A stretch of 48,006 nt of DNA. Origin: Anaerobiospirillum sp. NML120448. GTDB lineage: Bacteria; Pseudomonadota; Gammaproteobacteria; Enterobacterales; Succinivibrionaceae. The stretch covers positions 1 through 48,006 of the forward strand of contig NZ_JALKIM010000024.1 in assembly GCF_023050945.1 (NCBI RefSeq), written 5' to 3'. Positions 1 through 9,336 of the stretch are shown here, piece by piece. Position numbers and translations under genes: made by a program. The notes beneath the pieces are model-generated. The model was not told the origin of the DNA. It saw nothing but the letters and a program-made list of their open reading frames with translations, and ran no database searches. Each line of letters opens with the position of its first letter. Position 1 is the stretch's first letter.

Positions 1-668
1 CTTTTTTAAATAGCTTAAATATCAGATTTTTAGCATATAAAACATTAAAATGTTAATTTTTCCCCAAATCAGGGAAAACTCTGGTTAAACATATGTAAAA
101 ATAAGGCTGAAATAAGGGCAAAATCCTTAGTTTTGCCTATATTTTTAGCCCATAATCTAATAAACCCTATAAATAAGGGAATCCTTAAGTACATGGGCAT
201 GCAAAAAAATATGAAATTTTTTTTACTGCCCTCACATGATGAGCACTAAAATTGAACTAAACGCAAAATTAAAGTATCAACTACCATGCTTCATTTTAGT
301 AAAGCACCTTTAAAGCAACCTACGACTTCTACTATTAACCAACATTAAGTAATAAGCTCAGTGCTTAGAATTAGTAAAGACTTGTTCACATTTATGCCCT
401 TAAAGCAAAAAACTTTTGCTCTATTGAATTGAATTAGTAGCCGCTTCAATCAACACCATCAACACAGACAAGAAGTACGACTATACTAAAGCTAGGCTTA
501 GCCAAGCTTAGCTAAGCTTTATATGGCTGCAATTATTAACAAGGTTGGTATTCCCTCTTTAGTTTGGTACTAACTTATACCTATCTTTTGTATGAGAAAC
601 TACAAACTAACATTGCAATGGCATAAGGAATCTAAGACAATTAAGCGCAATAATAGGAGATTACGCTA
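1..668. other. AT-rich region upstream of psd, no gene seen
   Basis: No open reading frame with a ribosome binding site or recognisable product is visible on either strand. The stretch is very AT-rich. Around 488-520 it contains a run of overlapping AGCTTAG/CTAAGCT words that could fold. The psd ribosome binding site (AGGAGA, about 655-660) lies at its right end, so a psd promoter is probably within the last 150 bases, but I cannot pick one with confidence. Confidence 0.5.
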
Positions 669-1544
669 ATGTTCGGGCTCATTTTAAAAACTTTTGAATA
701 CCTTACCCCTCTTTCAACTTTAACCTATTTATCATCCAAACTAACTGATGCCCCTATGGGTGGCTTTACTCAGTGGTTAATTCGTAGATTTATTTCTACT
801 TATAAGATCAATGTCGAAGAGTGTGAAAACACTGATCTTAAGAGCTATAAAACTTTTAATGACTTCTTTATTCGTAAGTTAAAACCAGAGGCACGCCCTA
901 TTGCTGACAGCTCTACTTGTATTGCTGTATCTCCAGTAGACGGCACTGTAGGTCAAGCTGAAGATATTAAAGCAGGACGTTTAATCCAAGCTAAAGGTAT
1001 TGACTATAGCCTTAATGCTTTAGTTGGTGGCCGCAAAGAAGACGCTGATCTTTTTGATAATGGTCGCTTTGCTTGCATTTATTTGTCTCCAGCTAACTAT
1101 CACCGTATTCATATGCCAATGAATGGTAAATTACTTCGTACCATTCATATCCCAGGCCGTCACTTCCCTGTAGGAAAGCGCAATGTTTCTCATATGGATG
1201 ACTTATTTACTAAAAATGAACGCTTAGTTTGCATTTTCCAGACTGAACGTGGCCCAATGGCTGTCATCATGGTAGGCGCTGCTTTAGTAGGTTCTATTGG
1301 TACTGTATGGGATGGTACTGTAGTAAGACGCTCTGGCATTGAAGTCAAAGACTATTCTCAAGAGAATTTAATGTTCGAGCGTGGTGCTGAAATTGGCCAC
1401 TTTAAATTTGGCTCTACTGTAATTACTCTTTGGCCTAAGTCTTTAGGCGACTTAGAGCTTTATATGAAGAACGGCGCTAAAGTTCAAATGGGCCAAAGCA
1501 TGATTGGTAATGCCAAGCTTGCTGATGCTAATTTCAAAGATTAA
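669..1544 (+). CDS. psd: Phosphatidylserine decarboxylase proenzyme
   Basis: Converts phosphatidylserine to phosphatidylethanolamine at the inner membrane, the last step of the main bacterial PE pathway. The 291-residue product is close to the usual length of the type I family. Visible family features are the SPVDGTVG segment with catalytic Asp91, the YHRIHMP segment with His145 and His148, and the self-cleavage motif FGST near the C-terminus. There the Gly248-Ser249 bond would be cut and Ser249 becomes the pyruvoyl group of the alpha chain. ATG at 669 is preceded by AGGAGA at a good distance. The gene stands alone and is followed by a strong intrinsic terminator. The family assignment is firm; enzyme activity is inferred from the conserved triad. 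Confidence 0.95.
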   Translation: MFGLILKTFEYLTPLSTLTYLSSKLTDAPMGGFTQWLIRRFISTYKINVEECENTDLKSYKTFNDFFIRKLKPEARPIADSSTCIAVSPVDGTVGQAEDIKAGRLIQAKGIDYSLNALVGGRKEDADLFDNGRFACIYLSPANYHRIHMPMNGKLLRTIHIPGRHFPVGKRNVSHMDDLFTKNERLVCIFQTERGPMAVIMVGAALVGSIGTVWDGTVVRRSGIEVKDYSQENLMFERGAEIGHFKFGSTVITLWPKSLGDLELYMKNGAKVQMGQSMIGNAKLADANFKD

Positions 1545-1582
1545 TAGGCCCTTGTAAGATTCTAAAAGAGCCCATTTACAAA

Positions 1583-1610
1583 AATGCCTGCTATCAAAGC
1601 AGGCATTTTT
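1583..1610 (+). terminator. Intrinsic terminator after psd
   Basis: A 9-bp stem (AATGCCTGC pairing with GCAGGCATT) with a short loop is followed by a T run. It starts about 40 bases after the psd stop codon. Confidence 0.85.
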
Positions 1611-1990
1611 ATGTCCTAGTAATTGTTGGACAAGTTCATTAAATCTTTATCAAAAGCTGATTTGAAAAACTAGATATACTTTTTTACAAAAACTTGTTAA
1701 TAAAGTGATCAATAGCACTGTGTCCAATTTTGTGTTGTGATAAAGTGTGTGCTTTTAATTATATATGGCAAAATAGTGATTATTTAATTAACCACCTTAG
1801 CTAATTTAGCTAAGTTTTTTGCTGTGTGAGTTCGCATTTTTGATGATTTTCAAGCTACTTAAAGCTAAATTCAAGCTAAAATATACCTTATGTCTTATGC
1901 TCTTTATAGTTATAACTTTAGGTAGTTGGTCATCAAAATATTAGAGTGAACTTTGTAGATAATAAGTTTTTCTTATAAGCGAATTTCTAA

Positions 1991-2110
1991 ACAGATTTTG
2001 GCTTAAATGCCCTACCCATGGAGCGTGGGAATGTAACGCCTGTGAAATGCCCTATTGTGGATAGACAATTTCGTGTCTTATACAACAATTCTAGGCACAA
2101 ACAGGAATAG
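1991..2110 (+). pseudogene. C-terminal remnant of an IS605-family TnpB (OrfB)
   Basis: Reading plus-strand codons from 1991 to the TAG at 2108-2110 gives about 39 residues. They include GNVTPVKCP and end in HKQE, which resembles the conserved extreme C-terminus of IS200/IS605 TnpB proteins (GNVTPV...KQE). An in-frame TAA at 1988-1990 and unrelated AT-rich DNA upstream show that the rest of the gene, including the RuvC and zinc-finger parts, is gone. It is therefore a relic, not a gene. A structured segment resembling the element's right end follows directly. The identification is from motif memory only; a protein search of the 39 residues would settle it. Confidence 0.7.
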
Positions 2111-2165
2111 GTAGAGGTTTCCAGCCTCCACCGCTTACGCATTGAGCGTGAGTAGTTCGCCTTAA
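2027..2165 (+). mobile_element. Right-end / omegaRNA-like segment of a decayed IS605-type element
   Basis: The last part of the TnpB remnant plus about 55 bases after its stop resembles the 3' end of IS605-type elements, where the guide (omega) RNA scaffold overlaps the end of tnpB. After the stop there is a GAGG/CCTC stem, then a CTTACGC/GCGTGAG hairpin, then GTAGTTCGCC, an arrangement typical of right ends that finish in a short terminal motif. No left end, tnpA or intact tnpB is present in the window. The boundary at about 2160-2165 is a guess from the hairpin position. Confidence 0.55.
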
Positions 2166-2167
2166 TA

Positions 2168-2176
2168 TGGTATATT
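2168..2176 (+). promoter_or_regulatory. Possible extended -10 promoter for frdABCD
   Basis: TG-G-TATATT forms an extended -10 element about 65 bases before the frdA GTG start and just right of the IS605-like relic. No convincing -35 is present, as is common for extended -10 promoters. If used, transcription would start near 2183. This is a sequence match only. Confidence 0.35.
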
Positions 2177-2240
2177 AGACACGATTTTTTGCTGTTTGCC
2201 ATGAGTGGGTTTTAATTCACTCAAGGTTTAGGAGATACAC

Positions 2241-4049
2241 GTGGAAAAAATTCAAGCTGACGTTGCAATCGTCGGTGCTGGTGGTACAGGCTTACGTGCA
2301 GCTATTGCTGTTGCACAGGCTGATCCAAAGCTTCGCGTTGCGCTAATTTCTAAGGTTTACCCAATGCGTAGCCACACTGTGGCTGCTGAAGGCGGTGCTG
2401 CTGGTGTTGTTCGTGATGATGACTCTTACCAAAAGCACTTCGAAGATACTGTTGCTGGCGGTGATTGGCTTTGCGAGCAGGACGTAGTTGAGTACTTCGT
2501 TCGTCACACTTCCGAAGAGCTCTTCCAATTAGAGCACTGGGGCTGCCCATGGAGCCGTAAGCCTGATGGCGACGTAAACGTACGTCGTTTCGGTGGTATG
2601 AAAGTACCACGTACCTGGTTCGCTGCTGATAAGTCTGGTTTCCACATGCTCCACACCTTATTCCAGACCTCAGTACAGTTCCCATCAATTCAACGTTTTG
2701 ATGAGCACTTTGTATTAGACCTCTTAGTTGAGGATGGTGTTTGCCGCGGCGTTGTAACTTTTGACTTACAAAATGGCGTATTCCGTCAGATCAATGCTAA
2801 GTCCGTTATCATTGCTACTGGTGGTGCAGGCCGTGCCTACATCTTTAACACCGACGGTGGTATCGTAACTGGTGACGGTATTTCTCTTGCCTACCGTCAT
2901 GGCGTACCTATCCGTGATATGGAATTCGTACAGTACCACCCAACTGGCCTCTTAGGCTGCGGTATCTTAATGACCGAAGGCTGCCGTGGTGAAGGCGGTG
3001 TTCTGTACAACAAGGATGGCTACCGTTACTTACAAGACTACGGTCTAGGCCCTGAGACTCCAGTTGGTCATCCAAAGAACAAGTACATGGAATTAGGCCC
3101 ACGTGATCGTGTATCTCAAGCTTTCTGGCAAGAGTCACGTAAGGGTCGTACCATTAAGTACCCACTAGGTGAGGCTGTTCACTTAGACCTTACCCACTTA
3201 GGTGAGAAGTACTTACACGAGCGTTTACCATTAATCTGTGAATTAGCTCAGACCTACTCTGGTGTTGATCCAGTTAAGCAGCCAGTTCCAGTACGCCCAG
3301 TAGTTCACTACACCATGGGTGGTATTGAGACCGATGGCAAGACCGCTACCCGTATGCCAGGCTTATATGCCGCTGGTGAGTGTGCCTCCGTAGGTATCCA
3401 CGGTGCTAACCGCTTAGGTTCTAACTCCTTAGTTGAGACCGTTGTATTCGGTAAGCTCTCTGGTGATGAGGCTGCAAACCGTGCTCACGAGCTCAAGGAC
3501 TACGATTCTAAGGAATTAGATCGTCAAGCTGAGGCTGCAATGGCACGTGCCCTCTCCTTATTCGATGTTACTGGCAATGAGTCACAGTACAAGATCCGTA
3601 CTGAGATGGGCGAGAGCATGGAAAAGGGTGTTGGTATTTATCGTGAAGAAGAGACCATGCAAGAGACTATCAATGTCTTGAAGGATCTCCGTCAACGTAT
3701 CAAGAACGTTCCATTAACTGATCGTGGTCGTGTATTCAACACCGAGTGGATGAACTTAATTGAGTTAGGCTACACCTTAGACTGTGCCGAGACCATGGTT
3801 CACTCTGCTATCAACCGTAAGGAATCTCGTGGTTCTCACCAACGTCTTGACGGTCCAGATGGTGCATACAAGGAGCGTGATGACAAGAACTTCTTGAAGC
3901 ACACTCTCGCTATTTACAATGCCGAGACTGGTTTACCAGACATTTCCTATAGCGACGTTAAGATTACTACCTTCCAGCCTGCTAAGCGTGTATACGGCGC
4001 TGAAGCTGAGGCTGCAGAAGCCGCCAAGAAAGAGGAGGCTAAGAAATAA
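2241..4049 (+). CDS. frdA: Fumarate reductase flavoprotein subunit
   Basis: Catalytic subunit of membrane-bound quinol:fumarate reductase, which makes succinate at the cytoplasmic face of the inner membrane during anaerobic growth. The 602 residues match the E. coli FrdA length. The N-terminal Rossmann motif ([14 protein letters not shown]) binds FAD, and [10 protein letters not shown] contains His45, the covalent FAD attachment site. GTG at 2241 is chosen because AGGAG sits at 2230-2234 and the product then begins exactly as the family does. The extreme C-terminus is an Ala/Glu/Lys tail. The stop overlaps the frdB start by one base, indicating translational coupling. A fermentative succinate producer would be expected to express this operon strongly. 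Confidence 0.97.
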   Translation: MEKIQADVAIVGAGGTGLRAAIAVAQADPKLRVALISKVYPMRSHTVAAEGGAAGVVRDDDSYQKHFEDTVAGGDWLCEQDVVEYFVRHTSEELFQLEHWGCPWSRKPDGDVNVRRFGGMKVPRTWFAADKSGFHMLHTLFQTSVQFPSIQRFDEHFVLDLLVEDGVCRGVVTFDLQNGVFRQINAKSVIIATGGAGRAYIFNTDGGIVTGDGISLAYRHGVPIRDMEFVQYHPTGLLGCGILMTEGCRGEGGVLYNKDGYRYLQDYGLGPETPVGHPKNKYMELGPRDRVSQAFWQESRKGRTIKYPLGEAVHLDLTHLGEKYLHERLPLICELAQTYSGVDPVKQPVPVRPVVHYTMGGIETDGKTATRMPGLYAAGECASVGIHGANRLGSNSLVETVVFGKLSGDEAANRAHELKDYDSKELDRQAEAAMARALSLFDVTGNESQYKIRTEMGESMEKGVGIYREEETMQETINVLKDLRQRIKNVPLTDRGRVFNTEWMNLIELGYTLDCAETMVHSAINRKESRGSHQRLDGPDGAYKERDDKNFLKHTLAIYNAETGLPDISYSDVKITTFQPAKRVYGAEAEAAEAAKKEEAKK

Positions 4050-4798
4050 TGGCACAACAGCAAAAAACAATGAAGATTACTGTCGTCCGCTACCGTCCAG
4101 AGCAGGACGAGAAGCCATGGGAGCAAACCTTCGACGTTCCTTATATTCATGAGACTTCAGTTTTAGAGGCTCTCTTCTATATTAAGGATCACTTCGAGCC
4201 AAGCCTCTCCTTCCGTTGGTCCTGCCGTATGGCCGTTTGTGGTTCTTGCGGTATGATGGTTAATGGCGTTCCTCACCTTGCATGTAAGACCTTCTTACGT
4301 GATTACGAAGGCAAGGACATGAAGATCGCCCCACTCGATAACTTCCCTATCGAGCGTGACTTAGTTGTTGATATCTCCGATCTCATTGAGAAGATTGAGC
4401 GTATCAAGCCATACATCATTCCTGCTGAGAAGGATAAGAATAAGCCATTAACTGAGGCTTATAAGCAGACTCCACAGCAGATGGAAGCATATCGTCAGTT
4501 CTCACAGTGTATCAACTGTGGTTGCTGCTACGCTGCTTGCCCTCAATATAAGATCAACCCAGAGTTCATCGGCCCTGCCGCATTAACCTTGTTGTATCGT
4601 TACAATATTGATAACCGTGATGGTGGTAAGGCATATCGCTTACCTTATCTCAATGCTGAGGAAGGCGTTTGGGGTTGTACTTTCGTAGGCTACTGCTCTG
4701 AGGTTTGTCCTAAGCACGTAGACCCAAGCTCTGCAATTCAGCTTGGTAAGAAGATGAGTGCCACCGACTACGTCATCAGAATGTTTAAGCCGGAGTAA
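4049..4798 (+). CDS. frdB: Fumarate reductase iron-sulfur subunit
   Basis: Electron-transfer subunit between the quinol site and FrdA. The 249 residues carry all three cluster sets: Cys59, Cys64, Cys67 and Cys79 for [2Fe-2S]; Cys154, Cys157, Cys160 and Cys220 for [4Fe-4S]; Cys164, Cys210 and Cys216 for [3Fe-4S], by analogy with E. coli spacing. An extra cysteine, Cys159, lies inside the CINCGCC motif. The ATG overlaps the frdA stop (TAATG), and a purine-rich AGAGGAGG ribosome binding site lies inside the end of frdA. Five bases separate its stop from frdC. Confidence 0.97.
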   Translation: MAQQQKTMKITVVRYRPEQDEKPWEQTFDVPYIHETSVLEALFYIKDHFEPSLSFRWSCRMAVCGSCGMMVNGVPHLACKTFLRDYEGKDMKIAPLDNFPIERDLVVDISDLIEKIERIKPYIIPAEKDKNKPLTEAYKQTPQQMEAYRQFSQCINCGCCYAACPQYKINPEFIGPAALTLLYRYNIDNRDGGKAYRLPYLNAEEGVWGCTFVGYCSEVCPKHVDPSSAIQLGKKMSATDYVIRMFKPE

Positions 4799-4802
4799 AA
4801 CA

Positions 4803-5255
4803 ATGAGTGATGTAAAGAACTTCCGTAAGCCTTACAATCCTCGCTTTGAGGCAACCTGGTGGACAAAGAACCCATTCTATTTCCGCTACATGCTTCGTGA
4901 GGGTACCGCCGCTTGCGCTCTATTCGTAGCTTTAGAGCTCTTACTTGGCGTTTTCATGTTTGTATTGAGTGACTTTAGTGGTGATGTTGCCACTGCTAAG
5001 AGTGCTGCACCTTACCTCTGGTGGGTACAGGACTTCTTAGGCAACCCATTAGTATTACTCATCAACTTAGCCTCTTTAGGCGGTGTTGTTTTCCACGCAG
5101 TAACTTGGTTTGCTTTAATGCCAAAGGCTGTTCGTGTATTCATGAATAAGACCACTACCGACCTCGTACCTGAGATGTTCGTAATGGGCAGTCTCTATGC
5201 AGCTGCTGCTGGTGCAACTGTAGTGATCTTAATTGCTGCCTTTGCCAGCATGTAA
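4803..5255 (+). CDS. frdC: Fumarate reductase membrane subunit C
   Basis: One of two hydrophobic anchors that bind menaquinol and hold FrdAB at the inner membrane. The 150-residue product begins with a Pro/Phe/Trp-rich segment (RKPYNPRFEATWW) and FYFRYMLREGTA, closely resembling the E. coli FrdC N-terminus. Three hydrophobic helices follow. I chose ATG 4803 rather than an upstream ATG at 4758 because the shorter form matches the family and GGAG (about 4791-4794) sits just upstream. Confidence 0.93.
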   Translation: MSDVKNFRKPYNPRFEATWWTKNPFYFRYMLREGTAACALFVALELLLGVFMFVLSDFSGDVATAKSAAPYLWWVQDFLGNPLVLLINLASLGGVVFHAVTWFALMPKAVRVFMNKTTTDLVPEMFVMGSLYAAAAGATVVILIAAFASM

Positions 5256-5269
5256 TTAGGAGAAAAAAC

Positions 5270-5647
5270 ATGCAAAACAAGCCTGTTCGTTCCGATGAGC
5301 CAATCTTCTGGTTATTATTCGGCGCTGGCGGTATGGCCGTAGCTATGGCTTTACCTGCCATTCTTATTATCTTATTAGCAGCTGGCGTAAGTGGCCCTGA
5401 CTTAACCTCTGGTTTATTAAACTTTGAGCAAGCCAAGGCAATTTTCGGCAACTGGTTCGCTAACTTAGTATTATTCACCATTTTAGGTGGCGTGTTCTTC
5501 CACTCATTCCACCGTTTATACCACGCCTTACACGATGTTGGTATTCACACCACTAAGTTACACCACTACGTATTCTACGGTGCTGCTTGTGCCTGCACTT
5601 TCGGTGCTTTAGCTTTACAATTAGCCGCTTACTTCAAGGCTTGGTAA
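5270..5647 (+). CDS. frdD: Fumarate reductase membrane subunit D
   Basis: Second membrane anchor of fumarate reductase, 125 residues with three hydrophobic helices. The N-terminal RSDEPIFWLLFGAGGM segment and the HRLYHALHDVGIH segment match FrdD. An AGGAG ribosome binding site precedes the ATG. It is the last gene of the operon and is followed by a strong terminator. Confidence 0.95.
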   Translation: MQNKPVRSDEPIFWLLFGAGGMAVAMALPAILIILLAAGVSGPDLTSGLLNFEQAKAIFGNWFANLVLFTILGGVFFHSFHRLYHALHDVGIHTTKLHHYVFYGAACACTFGALALQLAAYFKAW

Positions 5648-5681
5648 TTCCAAATCTTAAATAAGCACTAATTGCAAAAGG

Positions 5682-5712
5682 AAAAGCTGGCTTTTTAGCC
5701 AGCTTTTTCTTT
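5682..5712 (+). terminator. Intrinsic terminator of frdABCD
   Basis: An 11-bp stem (AAAAGCTGGCT / AGCCAGCTTTT) with a TTTT loop and a T-rich tail lies 35 bases after the frdD stop. Confidence 0.9.
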
Positions 5713-6140
5713 TTGTACCTCTCCCCTATCCCCTATCTCCACTCCTACTAATATAGTAGTCAACACTCTCACCTCAAGCCTCCTAACATATATAGAAGTA
5801 ATAAGAGCAAAAGTCACCCTTATCCTTATACACTTTTAATAAGTGTCATCACTGCCAAGGATAAATAGCCATTTTGTTTGGCAACTGTGCCTTGATTGTG
5901 CTTTGTGCTTTAGCATTAAGTAATAACAAATGGCTTATATATAAGCTTTTAGCAAATATATAATGAATTTTATTAAGCTGCTACCTGCCTTAATTTAGCT
6001 AAAATTTAAGTTTTTTATACTTAAGTACTTATTTAATTTAATTAATTATTAAAAATACTGCATTCCAGCCTTGATGCTTAGCCATATATTTATTGCTAAT
6101 TGATAGTTATCGATATCGCAATATGTGCACTTTTAGTATG
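5713..6140. other. AT-rich spacer between frd and pyk, no gene seen
   Basis: No plausible coding region or structured RNA is seen on either strand. The composition is strongly AT-rich with short palindromic stretches such as ATCGATATCG near 6108-6120. The promoter-like boxes for pyk begin just to the right. Confidence 0.5.
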
Positions 6141-6160
6141 TTTTTTAATGTGCTTTTAAC

Positions 6161-6174
6161 TAAAATTTGCGGGC
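6161..6174 (+). promoter_or_regulatory. Upstream pyk promoter-like box with GC-rich discriminator
   Basis: TAAAAT is followed directly by TTGCGGGC. The same eight bases follow the stronger -10 at 6274-6279, so this may be a second, upstream pyk promoter. No clear -35 is visible. Confidence 0.3.
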
Positions 6175-6270
6175 GATTTCACGCTTTTGCTAAGACGGCG
6201 GCATTTTTGATAAATTTCAGGATTTTTTTATCATTTAGCGCTTGATTTAAACTCATTTTCCATTTCCTTT

Positions 6271-6287
6271 TGATATAATTTGCGGGC
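6271..6287 (+). promoter_or_regulatory. Extended -10 promoter of pyk
   Basis: TG-A-TATAAT is a perfect extended -10 followed by TTGCGGGC, a GC-rich discriminator of the kind found at growth-rate or ppGpp-controlled promoters. It lies about 42 bases before the pyk start. Stringent control is an inference. Confidence 0.55.
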
Positions 6288-6328
6288 TAAAAATAGTAAC
6301 AAGTAATAACCGTCACGAGGTAGTTTAA

Positions 6329-7747
6329 GTGCTTAAGAAAACTAAAATGGTATGTACCATTGGTCCAAAGTCTGAGAAGCGTGAAGTCATGGAAACCTTA
6401 TTAAACGCTGGCATGAATGTTATGCGTTTAAACTTTTCACATGGTGATTTCGAGGAACATGGTGGCCGTATTACCAATTTAGAAGCTATCATGAAAGAGA
6501 CTGGCAAAATCTTTGCTGTTCTTCTTGATACTCGTGGCCCAGAAATTCGTACTTGCTCTTTAGAGAATGGTCAGGATATCCAATTAGTAACTGGTCAAAA
6601 GATCACCATTACTACTGATAGCTCTGTAGTAGGCAACCGCTCTATTATCAGCGTTACCTATCCTGATTTAGCCCGTGACCTTAATGAAGGCGACATCGTT
6701 CTTTTAGACGATGGCTTGCTTGCTTTAAAGGTCTTAAGCACCACCGATACTGAAGTATCTTGCGAAGTATTAAACAATGGCACTTTAGGTGAGAAGAAGG
6801 GCGTTAACCTTCCTAACACTCACATCTCTATGCCATTCTTATCTGAGCACGATAAGAACGATATTCTTTTTGGTATCAAGCGTGATGTTGACTTCATTGC
6901 TGCTTCATTTACTCGTAACCGCCAAGACGTTCAAGACATCCGTGATTTCTTAAATGCTAATGGTGGCGAGTCCATTAAGATTATCGCTAAGATCGAGAAC
7001 CAAGAGGGTATCGATAACTTTGAGGACATCTTAGAGTTAGCTGACGGTATCATGGTTGCTCGTGGTGACTTAGGTGTAGAAATCCCTGCTCAAGAAGTTA
7101 TCTTCCACCAGAAGAACATTATCAACCGCTGCAACGAAGTTGGTAAGCCAGTAATTACTGCTACTCAAATGTTAGATTCTATGATTAAGAATCCACGTCC
7201 AACTCGTGCTGAGGCTGGTGACGTAGCAAATGCTATCTTAGATGGCACTGATGCTGTTATGCTTTCTGGCGAGTCTGCTAAGGGTAAATATCCTTTAGAG
7301 GCTGTTTCTACTATGGCTACCATCTGCCGTCGTGCTGATCGTGAGGTTAAGGCTTTAACCAACGATGCAAGCTTAAAGAGCAGCAACCCAACCGTAACCG
7401 AGGCTGTTAGCTTAGCCGCTGTAGAGGCTGCTGAGACTTTAGGTACTCAGTTAATCGTAGTTGCTACTGAGAACGGCAACGCTCCAAGAGCCTTACGTAA
7501 GTACTTCCCAACTTCTCACATCTTAGCTTTAACCCCTAACAGCAAGACTGCTCGTCAGCTCTGCTTAGTTCGTGGTGTTATCCCAACCATCGTAGATCGT
7601 ATTAACTCTACCGATGAGTTCTTTGAGCTTGGTAAGAAGATTGCTCTTGAGACTGGCCTTGCTAAGGCAGGCGACAAGATTTGTATGGTATCTGGTGCAT
7701 TAGTACCTTCTGGAACCACTAATACTTTCTCTGTTCACTGCATCTAA
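6329..7747 (+). CDS. pyk: Pyruvate kinase, type I (PykF-like)
   Basis: Transfers phosphate from phosphoenolpyruvate to ADP at the end of glycolysis. The 472 residues align along the whole length with E. coli PykF. Seen are the N-terminal [10 protein letters not shown] and MRLNFSHGD segments, the metal/substrate segment [21 protein letters not shown], and the signature [11 protein letters not shown]. The C-terminal domain ends in the PykF-like [10 protein letters not shown] segment. The start is GTG 6329, giving MLKKTK as in PykF (MKKTK), with GAGG at 6317-6320. The gene is monocistronic between its own promoter and a terminator. PEP partition between this enzyme and the succinate branch (PEP carboxykinase to Frd) would be a key metabolic node in such an organism. 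Confidence 0.96.
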   Translation: MLKKTKMVCTIGPKSEKREVMETLLNAGMNVMRLNFSHGDFEEHGGRITNLEAIMKETGKIFAVLLDTRGPEIRTCSLENGQDIQLVTGQKITITTDSSVVGNRSIISVTYPDLARDLNEGDIVLLDDGLLALKVLSTTDTEVSCEVLNNGTLGEKKGVNLPNTHISMPFLSEHDKNDILFGIKRDVDFIAASFTRNRQDVQDIRDFLNANGGESIKIIAKIENQEGIDNFEDILELADGIMVARGDLGVEIPAQEVIFHQKNIINRCNEVGKPVITATQMLDSMIKNPRPTRAEAGDVANAILDGTDAVMLSGESAKGKYPLEAVSTMATICRRADREVKALTNDASLKSSNPTVTEAVSLAAVEAAETLGTQLIVVATENGNAPRALRKYFPTSHILALTPNSKTARQLCLVRGVIPTIVDRINSTDEFFELGKKIALETGLAKAGDKICMVSGALVPSGTTNTFSVHCI

Positions 7748-7781
7748 TATGTAAGTAAACAGAATAACTGTATTTTAAAAG

Positions 7782-7807
7782 GCCGAACTTTTGTTCGGCT
7801 TTTTTTA
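7782..7807 (+). terminator. Intrinsic terminator of pyk
   Basis: The stem GCCGAAC/GTTCGGC with a TTTT loop is followed by seven Ts, 34 bases after the pyk stop. Confidence 0.9.
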
Positions 7808-7820
7808 TGTACTCCACAAT

Positions 7821-7850
7821 AAAAAAGGCAACCATATGGTTGCCTTTTTT
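7821..7850. terminator. Bidirectional terminator between pyk and fliS
   Basis: A perfect 30-base palindrome (AAAAAAGGCAACCAT and its complement) has T runs on both strands. It lies between the convergent genes pyk and fliS and can end transcripts from either side. Confidence 0.85.
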
Positions 7851-7871
7851 GCTTGAAGTAAGAGAAAAGAA

Positions 7872-8348
7872 TTAGCTATAAGCATAGCCTTTACGATTGC
7901 GCTCACGCTGAGCAGCATCAATTTCTTCATACTTCTTGGTAATAGCAATATTTTGCTCTTCTCTGATATCCTCAGGAATTTGATCCCAAGCCTCTTTAAT
8001 TGGAGTAATTAAACGAATTACCTCATCAATAGGCTCAATGGTATTGGAGGCATTAGCATCGTTTAAGCGATCTTTCATATACTCATAAAGACCAATAATA
8101 CGAGCACCTAATTCCTCATCATAGCTAGGATCAACGGCACCTTGAAGGCCATTTAAGATACCCATAGCTTTACTAATATAATCAGCTTTTTTGGCAAAAT
8201 CGTTTAACTCAATATAGCCCTTAGCTTGGTTTAAGCGCTCAATTAAGCCCTCAAATAACATTTGAGTAATACGATAAGGGCTAGCTACGAGAATCTCCGC
8301 TTCCAGCTTGGTACGATTGTAAGCTTTAAGATTACGTCCGTACGCCAT
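7872..8348 (-). CDS. fliS: Flagellar secretion chaperone FliS
   Basis: Cytoplasmic helical chaperone that binds the C-terminus of flagellin before export. The 158-residue product starts MAYGRNLKAYNR and has the conserved family segment ASPYRITQMLFEGLIERLNQAKGYI, followed by the FliS helical core. I chose the ATG at 8346-8348 because AAGGAG lies six bases upstream; an ATG 15 bases further up lacks such a site. It is the last gene of a minus-strand flagellar group and ends at a bidirectional terminator. The gap separating it from flaG would usually hold fliD. Confidence 0.9.
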   Translation of the reverse strand: MAYGRNLKAYNRTKLEAEILVASPYRITQMLFEGLIERLNQAKGYIELNDFAKKADYISKAMGILNGLQGAVDPSYDEELGARIIGLYEYMKDRLNDANASNTIEPIDEVIRLITPIKEAWDQIPEDIREEQNIAITKKYEEIDAAQRERNRKGYAYS

Positions 8349-8364
8349 GTGTTTCTCCTTCAAA

Positions 8365-8622
8365 ATGTCCGCAAGCTATAAACATAGAGAATTGTAAGCA
8401 CACGTTTATAGCCAATATTTTTTCACTAAATATGAGGCAGCTTAACAGATTATTAAAATCTTTTAGTTGCTGTAAAAAACTCAGTAACAATCTAAACAAT
8501 ATAGCACACAAAGCATCTAACTTATAAGGATTATCAGCTATTTTGAGGCTGTATTTCAAATATCTTGCTTCACTTCTTATGCCAAAATTAACGGCATTGA
8601 GTTATGAAAATTTGATACTGAC
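8365..8622. other. Spacer between flaG and fliS, no gene seen
   Basis: Only AT-rich noncoding sequence is visible here. In related flagellar loci fliD sits between flaG and fliS; no trace of a FliD reading frame is visible. fliS must be transcribed from a promoter in this spacer because a terminator separates it from flaG. I could not identify a sigma-28 or sigma-54 box. Confidence 0.5.
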
Positions 8623-8623
8623 A

Positions 8624-8664
8624 ATAAAAATAAAGCCTTATTAAGATTTTGTCTTAATAAGGCC
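8624..8664 (-). terminator. Intrinsic terminator of flaG
   Basis: A 12-bp stem (GCCTTATTAAGA / TCTTAATAAGGC) is followed on the minus strand by a U-rich tail. It lies just beyond the flaG stop. Confidence 0.8.
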
Positions 8665-8691
8665 TTATCAAAAGATAACAGCATGAATAGC

Positions 8692-9336
8692 TTACGCCAT
8701 AGCGTCTAGTACAGCACCACGTAAACTCTCATTTACGCCAGTAGGATCTACTCCTTTTGCTTTAAGAGCAGGATCACCTACCATATCGTCATGGGCTAAA
8801 CGTTGCTCGTAATTTCTAATTGACTCAGAGATTCGTAAGAATTCTTCTGATGGGATCTGTCTAATGACTTCGTTAGACTTAGCATCCACTACATTAATAA
8901 TTCTGGCATCATTATAGTCATCAGAAGTATCAAAACGTAAAGCTAACTGCTTTTGGTTTAAGCTACTAATGACTTCTTTAGCCTTATTATGAGCTTCCTC
9001 AAGACGACGCTCTTTTTCGTCCTCTCTAATTTGCTCACGCTCTTTGCGTAAGCTCTCTAAATACTCGTTCTCTTCCTGCTCAATAAACGAATTTTTAATG
9101 GATGCCTGAGAAACAAAAGTCTCTGGCTCCCAAATATTTTTATTAACGAGCTTGTTTTGAGCAACGGTATGCTTATCTGGATTAGCTGCATTCAACTTGG
9201 CATTTTCGGCATCAACTGCAGTAGATGAAGCTGATGAACCAGAATAGTTGCGTAAGCCTTTATTAAGTTCAGCTTTATTGGTAGCCTTACTAACAACCAG
9301 ATCTCTGTCTGCCTTTACTACACTTGAAAAATCCAT
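8692..9336 (-). CDS. flaG: FlaG-family flagellar protein with long N-terminal extension
   Basis: FlaG proteins influence flagellar filament length; the molecular role is poorly defined. The C-terminal part (about residues 130-185) has the FlaG signature, with LALRFDTSDDYNDARIINVV followed by an EVIRQIPSEEFLRI segment. Family members are often near 110-150 residues, so this 214-residue protein has an extra N-terminal region: a low-complexity Ser/Ala/Asn stretch and then a highly charged, probably coiled-coil segment (about residues 88-130). ATG at 9334-9336 is preceded by AGAGGA. Its neighbours (flgL upstream, fliS downstream) support the call. A promoter must lie in the 880-base gap upstream. 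Confidence 0.85.
   Translation of the reverse strand: MDFSSVVKADRDLVVSKATNKAELNKGLRNYSGSSASSTAVDAENAKLNAANPDKHTVAQNKLVNKNIWEPETFVSQASIKNSFIEQEENEYLESLRKEREQIREDEKERRLEEAHNKAKEVISSLNQKQLALRFDTSDDYNDARIINVVDAKSNEVIRQIPSEEFLRISESIRNYEQRLAHDDMVGDPALKAKGVDPTGVNESLRGAVLDAMA

Noticed and set aside
1987-2202. 71-codon minus-strand frame upstream of frdA
   Set aside because: It is the antisense shadow of the TnpB remnant and its structured right end on the plus strand.
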